DNA from: Sphingomonas mollis
GTDB lineage: Bacteria; Pseudomonadota; Alphaproteobacteria; Sphingomonadales; Sphingomonadaceae
Assembly: GCF_016427505.1 (NCBI RefSeq)
Contig: NZ_JAELXS010000003.1
Location: forward strand, 186,001 to 250,000
DNA length: 64,000 nucleotides
Direction of reading: 5' to 3'
In this document: piece after piece, positions 15,945-25,501 of the stretch
Layout of the letters: every line of letters begins with the position of its first letter
How positions within the stretch are numbered: the first letter of the stretch is position 1
Made by a program: the position numbers and the translations under genes
The notes under the pieces: generated by a model
What the model saw: only the letters and a program-made list of their open reading frames with translations
Told to the model about the DNA's origin: nothing
The model's database searches: none

Positions 15945-18900
15945 ATGGTTCGACGCACCGTTCGCCGTTCGTTGCTGGCTGCCAGCTGCGCTTCCTTCGC
16001 CCTGATCGCCGCCAGTGCGCAGGCGCAGATCGGCGTGCCGACCCCGGAAAATCCGCCGGAATCGGCGATCGACGCACAGGAACCCGACGCCGCGCCTGCG
16101 CCGTCCGAGGAAATCCTCATCACCGGATCGCGCATCGCGCGTCAGGATTATGCCGCGAACAGCCCGATCGTATCGCTGTCGCAGGACACGCTGGAGAACA
16201 CCGGCCGCGTCACCGTGGAAAGCGCGCTGACCCAGTTGCCGCAGTTCAGCGGCGCGTTCGGGCAGGCGAATGGCGGCAGCACATCGACCGGCCTGAACGG
16301 CGGGCAGGCATATGCGTCACTGCGTGGCCTGGGATCGAAGCGCACGCTGTTACTGCTCGATGGCCGGCGCATCCAGCCGTCGAACCCCGATGGCTCGGTC
16401 GATCTGAACATCATCCCCGATGCGCTGATCGAGAATATCGAGGTCATCACCGGCGGTGCGTCGGCGACCTATGGATCGGATGCGACGGCGGGTGTCGTCA
16501 ACTTCCGCCTGCGCCGCAATTTCAAGGGGCTGGAGCTGAACGGCCAGACCGGGGTCAGCGATTATGGCGACGGCAATACGTATCGCATCACCGGCACCGC
16601 CGGCGCGCCCTTTGCGGAGGGTCGCGGCCGGGCAGTGATTTCGATCGATTACACCAAGCGCGAACGCGCGTTGCAGAGCGCCCGCGATTACTACACCGCG
16701 CGCCAGACGACGCCGGGCCTCGCCACCATTCCGCAGGGCACCGTGCTGTTCGGCGCGAACCTGCCGACGCTGGCGTCGGTCAACGGCGTGTTCAGCGGGT
16801 ACGGCGTGCCCGCGCTGACGGGCAACGCGGCGGGGCGTTATACCGGCCAGATCGGCTTCAACACCGACCAGACATTGTTCTCGACCGTCGGCGTGCCGGT
16901 GCTGAACTTCCGCGATCCGCAGACCGACGAGGCGTATATCGTCAACAGCGGCACCAACAGCCAGCAGGTCAATTTCGGCTTCAACGGCAGCTCGCTGCAA
17001 TCCGATCTCAGCCGGTACAACGTGTTCGGCAAGGTCGATTACGACGTGACGGAATCCATCAAGGCGTTCGTGCAGTTCAGCTACACCAGCTATTCGTCGC
17101 TGGGCATCACGAACCCGACGCTGGCATCGAACGTGTACGGCCTGACGGTGCCGGTGACGAACCCGTTCATCCCGGCCGCGTTCCGCACGATCCTGGCATC
17201 GCGGCCGACGCCGAACGGGGCGTTCACCTTTTACAAGGCGCTCAACATTCTGGGGCCACGGTATCAGACCTATGATTACGACGTGTACCAGATCACGACC
17301 GGCCTGTCGGGCAAGATCGGCATCAGGGACTGGACCTGGGACCTGTACGGCAGCGTCAGCAAGGCCAAGTTCGTCAACGCGCAGACCGGCGGCGCCAGCG
17401 CCAGCGCGACCGCGCGGCTGCTCAACAGCCCGACCGGCGGCACCGAATTGTGCGCGGGCGGCTTCAACCCGTTCGGCAACCTGACCCCGTCGCAGGCGTG
17501 CATCGATTACATCTCGCGCCGCACCGTCAATTCCAACGAGCTGAAGCAGCGGACGGTGGAGGGCAATATCCAGGGGGGCCTGGTCAACCTGCCCGCCGGC
17601 GAGGTGCGCTTCGCGGTCGGTGCCGATTACCGGTTCAACGGATATGGCTTCAACCCGGATGCGGCACTGGCGCAGCCGGACGGGACCAGCGACATTCTGG
17701 GGTACAGCGTGCTGCGCCCCGCCGGCGGATCGATCGACACGGGTGAGGCCTATGCCGAACTGCTGGTGCCGTTGCTGCACGACATTCCGCTGATCCAGCA
17801 GCTCGATCTCGACCTCGGCTATCGATATTCCAACTACAACACGGTCGGTGGCGTCCATACGTACAAGGCGGACGCGTCATGGACGGTATTCGAGGGGCTG
17901 CGCCTGCGTGGCGGATATAACCGCGCGATCCGGGCGCCCAGTGTCGGCGAGTTGTTCGCACCCGTATCCACCGGGTCGGTGGCGATCGGTACGGCGTCGG
18001 CGACGACGACGAATGGCGATCCGTGCGACACGCGATCGTCCTATCGTCGCGGCACCGCCGCCGCGCAGGTGCGGTCGCTGTGTCTGGCGCAGGGCATACC
18101 GACGACGATCATCGACAGCTATCAACTCGGCACCGCGCAGGTGTTCGCGCTGACCGGGGGCAATCCCGAGCTGGAGGAGGAAACCGCCGATACCTATTCG
18201 GTCGGCGGCGTCATCCAGTCGCCGTTCGATTCGGCGATGCTGAAGAACATGTCGCTGTCGGTCGATGCGTATCAGATCAAGATCCGCGACGCGGTGGGAC
18301 CGCTGTCGATCGCGCAGGCTTTCCAGTTCTGCTTCAATTCGGGCGGCAACAATCCCTCTTACAGCGCGACCAATTATTACTGCTCGCTCATCACCCGCAG
18401 CACGGCGAGCGGCGTGCCGGTCAACCCGCTCCAGCCGCTGCTCAATCTGGGTACGTTCCAGGTGCGCGGGATCGACGTGCAGTTCGATTGGCGGTTCCCG
18501 CTGAACGGCCTTGGCTTCAATGGCGACGCCGGCCTGATCGCGCTCAATTCGGCGGTCAGCTACACCGACTCGTTCAAGATCCAGGCGCTGCCGGGGGCAC
18601 CCACCTATGACTATGCGGGCAGTATCGGCACCGGTGTCGAGAGCGTGGCGGGGACGGCGCATCCGCGCTGGAAGTCGATCACGTCGCTCACCTATTCGCT
18701 GGGTGGGGCGAGCCTTGGCATGCGGTGGCGGTACATCAGCAGCATGAAGGCATCGGCGCGGGTGGTGTCGCCGACCAGCACGACACGCGGCGTCGACAAG
18801 TACAACGTGTTCGACCTGAATGCCCGGTTCGAGGCGGGGGAGACGACCGAGTTCCGGCTGGGCGCGACGAACCTGTTCAACAAGAAGCCGCCACAGGTCG

Positions 18901-18983
18901 GCGATATCGAGGGTACGTTCGATGCCCAGAACTACGACGTCATGGGCCGGTATTTCTTCATCGGCATCACCAAGCGCTTTTGA
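15945..18983 (+). CDS. TonB-dependent receptor (no STN domain)
   Basis: An outer-membrane active transporter of 1012 residues. A signal peptide ends around SAQAQ (residue ~28). The TonB box is likely EEILITGSR (about 50-58), followed by the plug (LTQLPQFSGAFGQ, GLGSKRTLLLLDGRRIQPSN, VITGGASATYGSDATAGVVN) and a long barrel ending in the aromatic YFFIGITKRF. The barrel is of the large type common in sphingomonads. The substrate cannot be deduced from sequence. Its place between exported M14 and M20 hydrolases suggests peptides or amide-linked compounds. The 150 bp upstream is unusually AT-rich (TTTAAATAATTTTT near 15831), as expected for a promoter region. Confidence 0.93.
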   Translation: MVRRTVRRSLLAASCASFALIAASAQAQIGVPTPENPPESAIDAQEPDAAPAPSEEILITGSRIARQDYAANSPIVSLSQDTLENTGRVTVESALTQLPQFSGAFGQANGGSTSTGLNGGQAYASLRGLGSKRTLLLLDGRRIQPSNPDGSVDLNIIPDALIENIEVITGGASATYGSDATAGVVNFRLRRNFKGLELNGQTGVSDYGDGNTYRITGTAGAPFAEGRGRAVISIDYTKRERALQSARDYYTARQTTPGLATIPQGTVLFGANLPTLASVNGVFSGYGVPALTGNAAGRYTGQIGFNTDQTLFSTVGVPVLNFRDPQTDEAYIVNSGTNSQQVNFGFNGSSLQSDLSRYNVFGKVDYDVTESIKAFVQFSYTSYSSLGITNPTLASNVYGLTVPVTNPFIPAAFRTILASRPTPNGAFTFYKALNILGPRYQTYDYDVYQITTGLSGKIGIRDWTWDLYGSVSKAKFVNAQTGGASASATARLLNSPTGGTELCAGGFNPFGNLTPSQACIDYISRRTVNSNELKQRTVEGNIQGGLVNLPAGEVRFAVGADYRFNGYGFNPDAALAQPDGTSDILGYSVLRPAGGSIDTGEAYAELLVPLLHDIPLIQQLDLDLGYRYSNYNTVGGVHTYKADASWTVFEGLRLRGGYNRAIRAPSVGELFAPVSTGSVAIGTASATTTNGDPCDTRSSYRRGTAAAQVRSLCLAQGIPTTIIDSYQLGTAQVFALTGGNPELEEETADTYSVGGVIQSPFDSAMLKNMSLSVDAYQIKIRDAVGPLSIAQAFQFCFNSGGNNPSYSATNYYCSLITRSTASGVPVNPLQPLLNLGTFQVRGIDVQFDWRFPLNGLGFNGDAGLIALNSAVSYTDSFKIQALPGAPTYDYAGSIGTGVESVAGTAHPRWKSITSLTYSLGGASLGMRWRYISSMKASARVVSPTSTTRGVDKYNVFDLNARFEAGETTEFRLGATNLFNKKPPQVGDIEGTFDAQNYDVMGRYFFIGITKRF

Positions 18984-19001
18984 CCTGACGGGAACCGGAT
19001 C

Positions 19002-20462
19002 ATGATGAAGACACTGACGATCGCCGCGCTGATGACGGGTGCGGCCATGCCCGCCGCCGCGCAGGAACTGGCACCGGCCGACCGGCAACAGATACTGGCG
19101 ACGGTGGAGGCGGCGCAGAAGCCGATCGCCGACACCGCGCTGCAGATCTGGAAATTCGCCGAGGTCGGGTATCAGGAGCAGCAAAGCTCCACCCTGTTGC
19201 AATCGAAGCTGAAGGCGGCGGGCTTCGCGGTGAAGCCGGGCGTGGCGGGCGAGCCGACCGCCTTCGTCGCCAGCTTCAAGAACGGTGCAGGGCCGGTGAT
19301 CGGCGTGCTGGCCGAATATGATGCGCTGCCGGGCCTGTCGCAGGCGGCGTCGCCCACCAAGCAGTCGATCGGTGGCGACGCGGGCCATGGCTGCGGCCAC
19401 AATCTGTTCGGCACCGCCAGCACCTATGCCGCGATCGCGGTGAAGGAGTGGATGGTCCGCAACAAGGTGGCGGGCGAAATCCGCGTCTATGGCACCCCGG
19501 CCGAAGAGGGCGGGTCGGGCAAGGTGTATATGGTCCGCGACGGCCTGTTCAACGATGTCGATACCGTGCTGCACTGGCACCCCGGCAACACGAACAGCGC
19601 GTCGCAGGGGCCGTCGATGGCCAATATCAGCGGCAAGTTCCGCTTCCACGGCATCTCCGCCCATGCGGCCGGCAACCCCGACAAGGGGCGGTCGGCGCTG
19701 GACGGGGTGGAGGCGCTGGACGCGATGGTGAACCTGATGCGCGAGCATATCCCCGACCGCACCCGCATCCATTACGTCATCACCAATGGCGGCAAGGCGC
19801 CCAACGTCGTGCCGGACGAGGCAGAGGTCTATTATTACGTCCGCCACGTCGATCCGAAGGTGGTCGTGTCGGTGATGGACCGGGTGAAGAAGGCGGCCGA
19901 GGGCGCGGCGCTCGGCACCGAGACGAAGGTCGATTTCGAGGTGACGGGCGGCGTGTACAGCCTGTTGCCGAACGAAGCGCTGATGAAGGTGATGGACCGC
20001 AGCCTGCGCTCAGCGGGCGCGATCAGCTGGACGCCGGAGGAGACGACGTTTGCTCAGGGCATCCAGAAGACGCTGGCACCCGGCGCACCGCCGCTGTCGA
20101 GCGTCGGCGAAATCCAGACGGCGGTGATGGAGGACGATGCGCTGGGCGGATCGACCGACGTGTCCGACGTCAGCTGGGTGACGCCGACGGTGGGCCTGTC
20201 GACGGCCACGTTCGTGCCGGGATCGGCCGGGCACAGCTGGCAGAATGTCGCCGCGGCGGGCAGCAGCATCGGTGCCAAGGGCGCGGTGCTGGCGACCAAG
20301 ACGCTGGCGCTGGCGGCAGCCGACCTGTTCCGCAACCCGACGACGATCGCGGCGGCAAAGGCGGAGTTCGAGAAGAAGCGCGGCCCAGGCTTCACGTACA
20401 AGGCGATGCTGGGCGACCGGAAGCCGCCGCTCGATTACCGCAAGGCACCGGCGGCGGAGTAA
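19002..20462 (+). CDS. Exported M20-family amidohydrolase (AbgB-like)
   Basis: A zinc-dependent amidohydrolase of 486 residues with a signal peptide (MMKTLTIAALMTGAAMPAAAQ). Metal-site motifs are GVLAEYDALPGLSQ, the His-rich DAGHGCGHNLFG, the catalytic Glu pair in GTPAEEGGSGK, and HWHPG. The dimerisation domain follows (KFRFHGISAHAAGNPDKGRS). Relatives cleave p-aminobenzoyl-glutamate, N-acyl amino acids or dipeptides. It starts 18 bases after the TonB receptor stop and is probably co-transcribed. It would act in the periplasm on something the receptor brings in, which is an inference from position. Confidence 0.9.
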   Translation: MMKTLTIAALMTGAAMPAAAQELAPADRQQILATVEAAQKPIADTALQIWKFAEVGYQEQQSSTLLQSKLKAAGFAVKPGVAGEPTAFVASFKNGAGPVIGVLAEYDALPGLSQAASPTKQSIGGDAGHGCGHNLFGTASTYAAIAVKEWMVRNKVAGEIRVYGTPAEEGGSGKVYMVRDGLFNDVDTVLHWHPGNTNSASQGPSMANISGKFRFHGISAHAAGNPDKGRSALDGVEALDAMVNLMREHIPDRTRIHYVITNGGKAPNVVPDEAEVYYYVRHVDPKVVVSVMDRVKKAAEGAALGTETKVDFEVTGGVYSLLPNEALMKVMDRSLRSAGAISWTPEETTFAQGIQKTLAPGAPPLSSVGEIQTAVMEDDALGGSTDVSDVSWVTPTVGLSTATFVPGSAGHSWQNVAAAGSSIGAKGAVLATKTLALAAADLFRNPTTIAAAKAEFEKKRGPGFTYKAMLGDRKPPLDYRKAPAAE

Positions 20463-20471
20463 GGACGATGC

Positions 20472-20496
20472 CCGTGCCGCCATCCGGGCGGCACGG
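20472..20496. terminator. Hairpin between the convergent M20 and fecR genes
   Basis: Perfect 10-bp stem (CCGTGCCGCC with GGCGGCACGG) and a five-base loop, in the 34 bp between the two stop codons. It has no U-run but can fold in both transcripts, so it may act as a bidirectional terminator or RNA 3'-end stabiliser. Confidence 0.65.
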
Positions 20497-21480
20497 CTAT
20501 TGCGGCATCAGCACGATCTGGTCGCGCGTGGTCCGCGCGACGCGGGCGGTGCCATAGGCGTCGAGGGCGGCGACCAGCGCATCGGCGCCGTCACGGGTCA
20601 GCAGCACGCCACTGAACGGCCGGCGGGCCAGCGCAGGGTCGCCGATCACGATCTGGCGGGTGGCATAGCGGTTCAGCTGCGCCGCCACTTCGCCCAGCGG
20701 CATGGCGTCGAACGTCAGCGTGCCGTTGCGCCATTCGGTGTCGATCGTCGCCGCGCCCGCCCGCACCGTGCCACGCCCGTTCGCGATCGTCAGGACATCG
20801 CCCGGCGACAGCAGGCGCGTGGCATCGGGCGAGGCGACGCGCACCGATCCCTCGATCAGCGCGACGGTCATGCCATCCGGGGCCAGCTCGACCGAAAACT
20901 CGGTGCCGACCGCAGTGACGGTGTTGTCGCCGGCCGTCACGATGAAGGGGTGTGCGGCGTCCTTGGCGACGGCGAACAGCGCCCGGCCCCGCTGCAACGT
21001 GACCCGCCGCTCGTCGCCCGGCGCCTGGACCATCGCGGTCGATGCGGTGTCGAGCGTCATCACGCTGCCGTCCGCCAGCCGCAGATGCCGCATCTGGCCG
21101 GTGGCGGAGGCGATCCGTTCCTCGCGCACCGGCGGCGCGCGACCGGCGATCAGCCAGGTGGCGGACGTTCCCACCGTCAACATGATCGCGGCCGCCGCGG
21201 CATAGGACCGCCATGGGCGCGCGGATGTGGCGTCGGCGCGTGGGCGGACCCGGTCCCGCATCGCGCGGATGGCGGGATCGTCCCGCATCGCATTCAAGCG
21301 GCTGTCGGCCTGCGATACCGCATCCCACGCGCGCGCGTTGGCCGGGTCGGCCACGCGCCAGCGGCGCATGGCCAGACGATCGGCATCGGTCGCATCGTCG
21401 GCCCGCAGCCGCGCATACCAGCGCGCCGCCGTACCGCCCGCGTCGCGCCGCAGGTCGTCTGACAGATCGGGGCCGCTCAT
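20497..21480 (-). CDS. FecR-family anti-sigma factor
   Basis: An inner-membrane regulator of 327 residues. The N-terminal ~90 residues hold the sigma-binding FecR_N/DUF4880 helices (ARWYARLRADDATDADRLAMRRW). One membrane segment follows at about residues 95-113 (AAAAAIMLTVGTSATWLIAG). The periplasmic FecR domain contains GQMRHLRLADGSVMTLDTAS and VGTEFSVEL, and the C-terminal part is STN-like (FDAMPLGEVAAQLNRYATR). It would receive a signal from the STN domain of the neighbouring TonB receptor and release the sigma factor. ATG 21480 lies one base after the sigma gene stop, so the pair is coupled. Confidence 0.92.
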   Translation of the reverse strand: MSGPDLSDDLRRDAGGTAARWYARLRADDATDADRLAMRRWRVADPANARAWDAVSQADSRLNAMRDDPAIRAMRDRVRPRADATSARPWRSYAAAAAIMLTVGTSATWLIAGRAPPVREERIASATGQMRHLRLADGSVMTLDTASTAMVQAPGDERRVTLQRGRALFAVAKDAAHPFIVTAGDNTVTAVGTEFSVELAPDGMTVALIEGSVRVASPDATRLLSPGDVLTIANGRGTVRAGAATIDTEWRNGTLTFDAMPLGEVAAQLNRYATRQIVIGDPALARRPFSGVLLTRDGADALVAALDAYGTARVARTTRDQIVLMPQ

Positions 21481-21481
21481 G

Positions 21482-22024
21482 TCAGGCGATCGCGTCAGCA
21501 AGCCGGCGGATCGCCCGCATGATATGTTTTTCGACCGCGCTCACCGATATTCCCATGTGTCCAGCGATGGCCGCATACTGCATCTCCTCGAACCGGTGAA
21601 GGACGAAAGCCTCACGCGTACGCGCGGGCAGATCCTCCATGGCGGCGAGCAGCATCGACCACTGCTCCTTTCCTTCCAGGACGCGTTCCGGCGAGCGGTC
21701 CTCAACCGGATGGTGAAATTCTTCCAGACTGTCGTGGCTCGACCGACACCGCGTCGAATCGCGGCGACCCCGATCGGCGAGCACGCTGTGCGCGGTCTGG
21801 AACAGATATCCTTCCACATTGGCGATCGGATCGTCGGCGCGGCGGGTGTGCATCCGCATCGCGACATCCTGCACCAGGTCGTCGACATCGGCGACCGGCG
21901 CGCGTTTCAGGAAGAAACGGCGGATCGCGCCCAGATGCTGGGTGAAGCCCTGGCGCACCTCGTCCGTCCGCGCTGGCCCCTCGGCGCCCCGTTCCATATC
22001 AATGGATGCATAAAGTCCCAGCAT
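21482..22024 (-). CDS. FecI-like ECF sigma factor
   Basis: An extracytoplasmic-function sigma factor of 180 residues. Region 2 includes VDDLVQDVAMRMH and NVEGYLFQTAHSVLADRGRR. Region 4 includes LPARTREAFVLHRFEEMQYA and the recognition helix MGISVSAVEKHIMRAIRRL. It lacks extra C-terminal domains. ATG 22024 is preferred; ATG 21994 is also possible. It is upstream of and coupled to the FecR gene, and divergent from the STN receptor. The likely targets are its own operon and the receptor, with promoters in the 215-bp gap. Confidence 0.9.
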   Translation of the reverse strand: MLGLYASIDMERGAEGPARTDEVRQGFTQHLGAIRRFFLKRAPVADVDDLVQDVAMRMHTRRADDPIANVEGYLFQTAHSVLADRGRRDSTRCRSSHDSLEEFHHPVEDRSPERVLEGKEQWSMLLAAMEDLPARTREAFVLHRFEEMQYAAIAGHMGISVSAVEKHIMRAIRRLADAIA

Positions 22025-22239
22025 GACCACGTCCGTCGCCTATCAAAGCAGCCGCCGGCATCCCCCGTTTATGGCAGCAATCGATCATGTTGCCAGCGAC
22101 GCGTCAAGCGTGGACATTGGCCCATGACGATCGGATGACGGATCGAACGCCGGGAGAGGGTGACGGAAGCGCAAAAGGGACGAAGGACGTCGATTCGCCG
22201 TTGCCCGATCCTTGACCTGGAGTAGCCGACGAGCCTGCC
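22025..22239. promoter_or_regulatory. Divergent regulatory gap between the ECF sigma factor and STN receptor
   Basis: This 215-bp stretch contains no convincing reading frame. It separates two divergent start codons and must hold the promoters for both. I do not see an obvious -35/-10 pair I would defend. In FecI-type systems the sigma factor usually recognises a promoter ahead of its receptor gene. Confidence 0.4.
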
Positions 22240-24792
22240 ATGCGCCGCGACACGGAAATGACGCATCAGCGAACGGGGCGGTGGGCGCTTGCGGCCTGTC
22301 GGTGTCCGTTGTGGATCGCCGTCGCTCTTTGTTCGCCGGTCGCGGCGCAGCGCGCGCCGCCGTCTGCCACCGTCATGTCGATCCCTGCCGGCCGACTCGA
22401 TTCGGCGTTGCGGCGGCTGGCGGTGGCGACCGGGCGGCAGGTGCTGTTCGATCCGGCCGTCGTCGGCGCTCGCCGGACGCGCGGCGTGAGGGGGCCGGTC
22501 GACCGCGACCGGGCGCTGCGCCGGATGCTGGCGGGCAGTGGCCTTGCCGCCCGTACCCTGCCGGGCGGGGTCGTCATCATCGTCGCCGCTGCGCCTGCGC
22601 CCAAGACCGCCTGGCCACTGCCGATGTCGGTCGAGGACGAGATCGTCGTGACCGCCCTGAAACGGCCGACGCCGCTGGTCGATACCGAAATGAGCATCGC
22701 CACCGTGTCGGCGGCCGAGATCGACGCGCGCGGCACTTACGACCTTCGATCGGTGGCCCGGCAGTTGCCGGGGCTGGTCGCGTTCAACACCGGGCCGCTG
22801 CAGCAGCGGCTGGCCATCCGCGGCGTCTCCGGCACCGGTGAGGCGACGGTGGGCGTCTATTTCGGCGAAACGCCGATCAACGGCCCATCGGGCACCACCG
22901 GCGATCCCGGCGCCTTTGCGCCCGATATCGATCTGGTCGATATCGAGCGGATCGAGTTGCTGAAGGGGCCGCAGGGAACGCTCTATGGCGCCAGTTCGAT
23001 GGGCGGCACGCTGCGCATCCTGCCGCAACCCGTCGATCTGGCGCGGGCGAGCGCCAGCGTGGAAAGCCGTGTCGACGCGGTCGATGGCGGTGGTTGGGGC
23101 GGATCGATCGCGGCGGTCGCCAATGTGCCGTTGGTCGACGACCGGCTGGCGGTGCGGATCGTCGCGCATCGCCGGTCGCTGGGCGGGTATATCGACAATG
23201 ACCGGCTTGGCATCGCCGATACGGGTGGTCTGGTGCGCGAGGGCGCTCGCCTGCGCGTGGCATGGGCGCCGGTGGGGGACGTGCGGGTGGAGGGGCTGTA
23301 CCTGCACCAGCATACGCGGATCGACGATGGTGGCGCGTGGGACCCGGCACTGGGCCGGTATCGCGACGTTCCGGCGACGCGGACGCCCAATACCGATCGC
23401 ATCGATCTGACCAGCGCCACCGTGCATGCCGGCATCGCGGGCATGACGCTGACCGCGACGGGGTCGCACGTCCGCTGGTCGCTGATCCGGCAGCTCGATT
23501 ACACCAATGTGCTGGCCCGCCAGCGCGACAGCATGGCGGGGTGCCTGCGGCTGGCCGGCCTGCCGGTCGGGGCGCGTTGTTCGGCCGATCAGATGGCGGT
23601 GTTCCGCGCCTATGTCGATGCGCGGCTGCCGTCGATCCTCTATCAGCCGACCCGGATGCGCAGCAGCAATGCGGAGGTGCGGCTGGCCTCCCCCGCCGGT
23701 GCGGCGCTGACCTGGACGATCGGGGCGTTCATGGAGCATCGGCGCGATGCGGTGGCCAGCTATGCCGCGGGCGCCGATGCGGCGACGGGCCTGTTGATCC
23801 AGCCGCTGGACGTCATCGGCCTGCGCACGATCGCCACCGGGATCGACCAGCAGGCGGTGTTCGCGGAGGGGACATACGAAGTGGTGCCCCGCCTGTCGGC
23901 GACGCTGGGCGCGCGCCATTACCGGTATCAGCGTCGGGCCGCCGGCGCGGTGCCGATCCCCAACATCATCACCGGCACCGCTGGCCTGGCCGAACAGTCC
24001 TATGCCGGCCGGGCGCGGGGCAGCAACCTGAAGAGCGAACTGGCGTACCGGGTGCCGGACGGGCCGCTATTCTATGCGCTGATATCCGAGGGGTATCGCC
24101 CCGGCGGGATCAATGTGACGCCGAACCTGACCGATGCCGAACGCTTCTATGACGCCGATCACCTGTGGAATTACGAGTTTGGCATGAAAGCGGCGCGGCG
24201 CGGCTGGTCGGTCGAGGGGGCGGTGTACCGGATCGAATGGCGCAACACGATTTTCGCGGCGAGCAGCCCGAACGGGGCGTTCAACTACAACGCCAACCTG
24301 ACCAATGTCGGCATCACCGGGGCCGAGCTGCGATCGACGGTTACCGCCGGACCGCTGCGCCTGATCGCCGCCGCCAGCCTGAGCGATGCGCGGCTGGGTG
24401 CGGACACCGTGCTGGGCACCAGCGAGGGCATGGGGCGAAAGGGCGATCGCCTGCCCAACGTACCCCGGATCGCCTATCTGCTGTCGGCGGAGGCGACGCT
24501 GCCGCCGCCGGCGCCGGGCGATCGGCTGATCGCGGGCATCGACGTCAGCGGCAACGATGCGTCGCCGACCGGTTTCAACGCCGGCAATCCCTATTTCGCG
24601 CACACCGCGTCGCGGACCGAGGTCGCATTGCGGGCGGGGTATGAACACGGGAGCTGGCAGGTCGACCTGAACATCGACAACGCCCTGAACGCGGTCGCGC
24701 CGGTGCGCCTGTTCTCCAGCGCGTTCGGCGAGCGGCAATTGTACAGCGCGCGGCCGCGGACGATCAGCCTGCGATCGACGGTGCGGCTTTGA
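22240..24792 (+). CDS. TonB-dependent transducer with STN signalling domain
   Basis: An outer-membrane receptor of 850 residues. After the signal region comes a secretin/TonB N-terminal (STN) domain at about residues 43-112 (MSIPAGRLDSALRRLAVATG, ending VVIIV). The TonB box (VEDEIVVTALKRP) and plug (VARQLPGLVAFNTGP, LLKGPQGTLYGASSMGGTLR) follow, and then a barrel ending in TISLRSTVRL. The STN domain is the mark of receptors that signal to a FecR protein, and the FecI/FecR pair is directly divergent. The plug and barrel resemble the group that often carries siderophores or plant-derived compounds, but the ligand is unknown. Its 3' end overlaps the convergent arylesterase gene by 29 bases. Confidence 0.93.
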   Translation: MRRDTEMTHQRTGRWALAACRCPLWIAVALCSPVAAQRAPPSATVMSIPAGRLDSALRRLAVATGRQVLFDPAVVGARRTRGVRGPVDRDRALRRMLAGSGLAARTLPGGVVIIVAAAPAPKTAWPLPMSVEDEIVVTALKRPTPLVDTEMSIATVSAAEIDARGTYDLRSVARQLPGLVAFNTGPLQQRLAIRGVSGTGEATVGVYFGETPINGPSGTTGDPGAFAPDIDLVDIERIELLKGPQGTLYGASSMGGTLRILPQPVDLARASASVESRVDAVDGGGWGGSIAAVANVPLVDDRLAVRIVAHRRSLGGYIDNDRLGIADTGGLVREGARLRVAWAPVGDVRVEGLYLHQHTRIDDGGAWDPALGRYRDVPATRTPNTDRIDLTSATVHAGIAGMTLTATGSHVRWSLIRQLDYTNVLARQRDSMAGCLRLAGLPVGARCSADQMAVFRAYVDARLPSILYQPTRMRSSNAEVRLASPAGAALTWTIGAFMEHRRDAVASYAAGADAATGLLIQPLDVIGLRTIATGIDQQAVFAEGTYEVVPRLSATLGARHYRYQRRAAGAVPIPNIITGTAGLAEQSYAGRARGSNLKSELAYRVPDGPLFYALISEGYRPGGINVTPNLTDAERFYDADHLWNYEFGMKAARRGWSVEGAVYRIEWRNTIFAASSPNGAFNYNANLTNVGITGAELRSTVTAGPLRLIAAASLSDARLGADTVLGTSEGMGRKGDRLPNVPRIAYLLSAEATLPPPAPGDRLIAGIDVSGNDASPTGFNAGNPYFAHTASRTEVALRAGYEHGSWQVDLNIDNALNAVAPVRLFSSAFGERQLYSARPRTISLRSTVRL

Positions 24793-25501
24793 GCCGTTCC
24801 TGCACCAGCGGCGTCACCCGGTCGGCGATGCGCGCGACGCCGCGCACATTGGGATGGACGCGGTCCGCCTGCATCAGCGCCGGATCGCCGATCACCCCGT
24901 CGAGGATGAACGGATAGAGCGTGTTGCGATAGCGCGCCGCCAGATCGGGCCAGATCGCATCGAACTGCGCGACATAGTCCGGCCCCAGATTGGGCGGTGC
25001 CTTCATGCCCGTCAGCAGCACCGGGATTCCGCGCCGGTCCAGCTCGGCCAGCATCGCGGTCATATTGGCGCGCGTCTCCGCCGGCGAAATCTGGCGCAGC
25101 ACGTCGTTGCCGCCCAGTCCCAGCAGCACGAGGTCGGGCTTGCGCTTCAGATTGTCGAGCGCGAAGGCCAGCCGTTGCCGCCCCGCCGCGCTGGTATCAC
25201 CCGACACGCCGGCATTGACGATCGTCGCGTTGACGCCCGCCCCGCGCAGCTTCGCCTCGATCGCATCGGGCAGGCTCTGGCCCCGGTCGAGGCCATAGCC
25301 CGCATACAGGCTGTCGCCGAACGCCAGCACCAGCCGTTCCGGCCCCGCCGGCCGCGCAATCGATGCGGGCGTCGGGGCGGCCGTGGGTGCGGGGGCAGGT
25401 GCGGGCGATCGATCGCATCCGGCGACCGCAAGGGCTTGGAGAAGCACGACCCCTGCCGCATAGCGCCCTATCCGTCCCGCCAATGCGATACTCCCATTCA
25501 T
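24764..25501 (-). CDS. tesA: Arylesterase / GDSL lysophospholipase-type lipoprotein or periplasmic esterase
   Basis: An SGNH hydrolase of 245 residues. Catalytic blocks: block I with Ser in LAFGDSLYAGYGL, block II Gly in NAGVSGDTSAAG, block III Asn in LLGLGGNDVLR, and block V Asp/His in DRVHPNVRG. The N-terminus is hydrophobic and ends in LAVAGCDR, a lipobox-like site, so it may be a lipoprotein. A Pro/Ala linker follows. Relatives include E. coli TesA, a periplasmic thioesterase, esterase and lysophospholipase. Its ATG (25501..25499) overlaps the ATG of the divergent ABC gene inside one CATG, and it has an AGGA motif six bases upstream. The divergent tesA-ybbA-ybbP arrangement is known from E. 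coli. Confidence 0.9.
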   Translation of the reverse strand: MNGSIALAGRIGRYAAGVVLLQALAVAGCDRSPAPAPAPTAAPTPASIARPAGPERLVLAFGDSLYAGYGLDRGQSLPDAIEAKLRGAGVNATIVNAGVSGDTSAAGRQRLAFALDNLKRKPDLVLLGLGGNDVLRQISPAETRANMTAMLAELDRRGIPVLLTGMKAPPNLGPDYVAQFDAIWPDLAARYRNTLYPFILDGVIGDPALMQADRVHPNVRGVARIADRVTPLVQERLKAAPSIAG

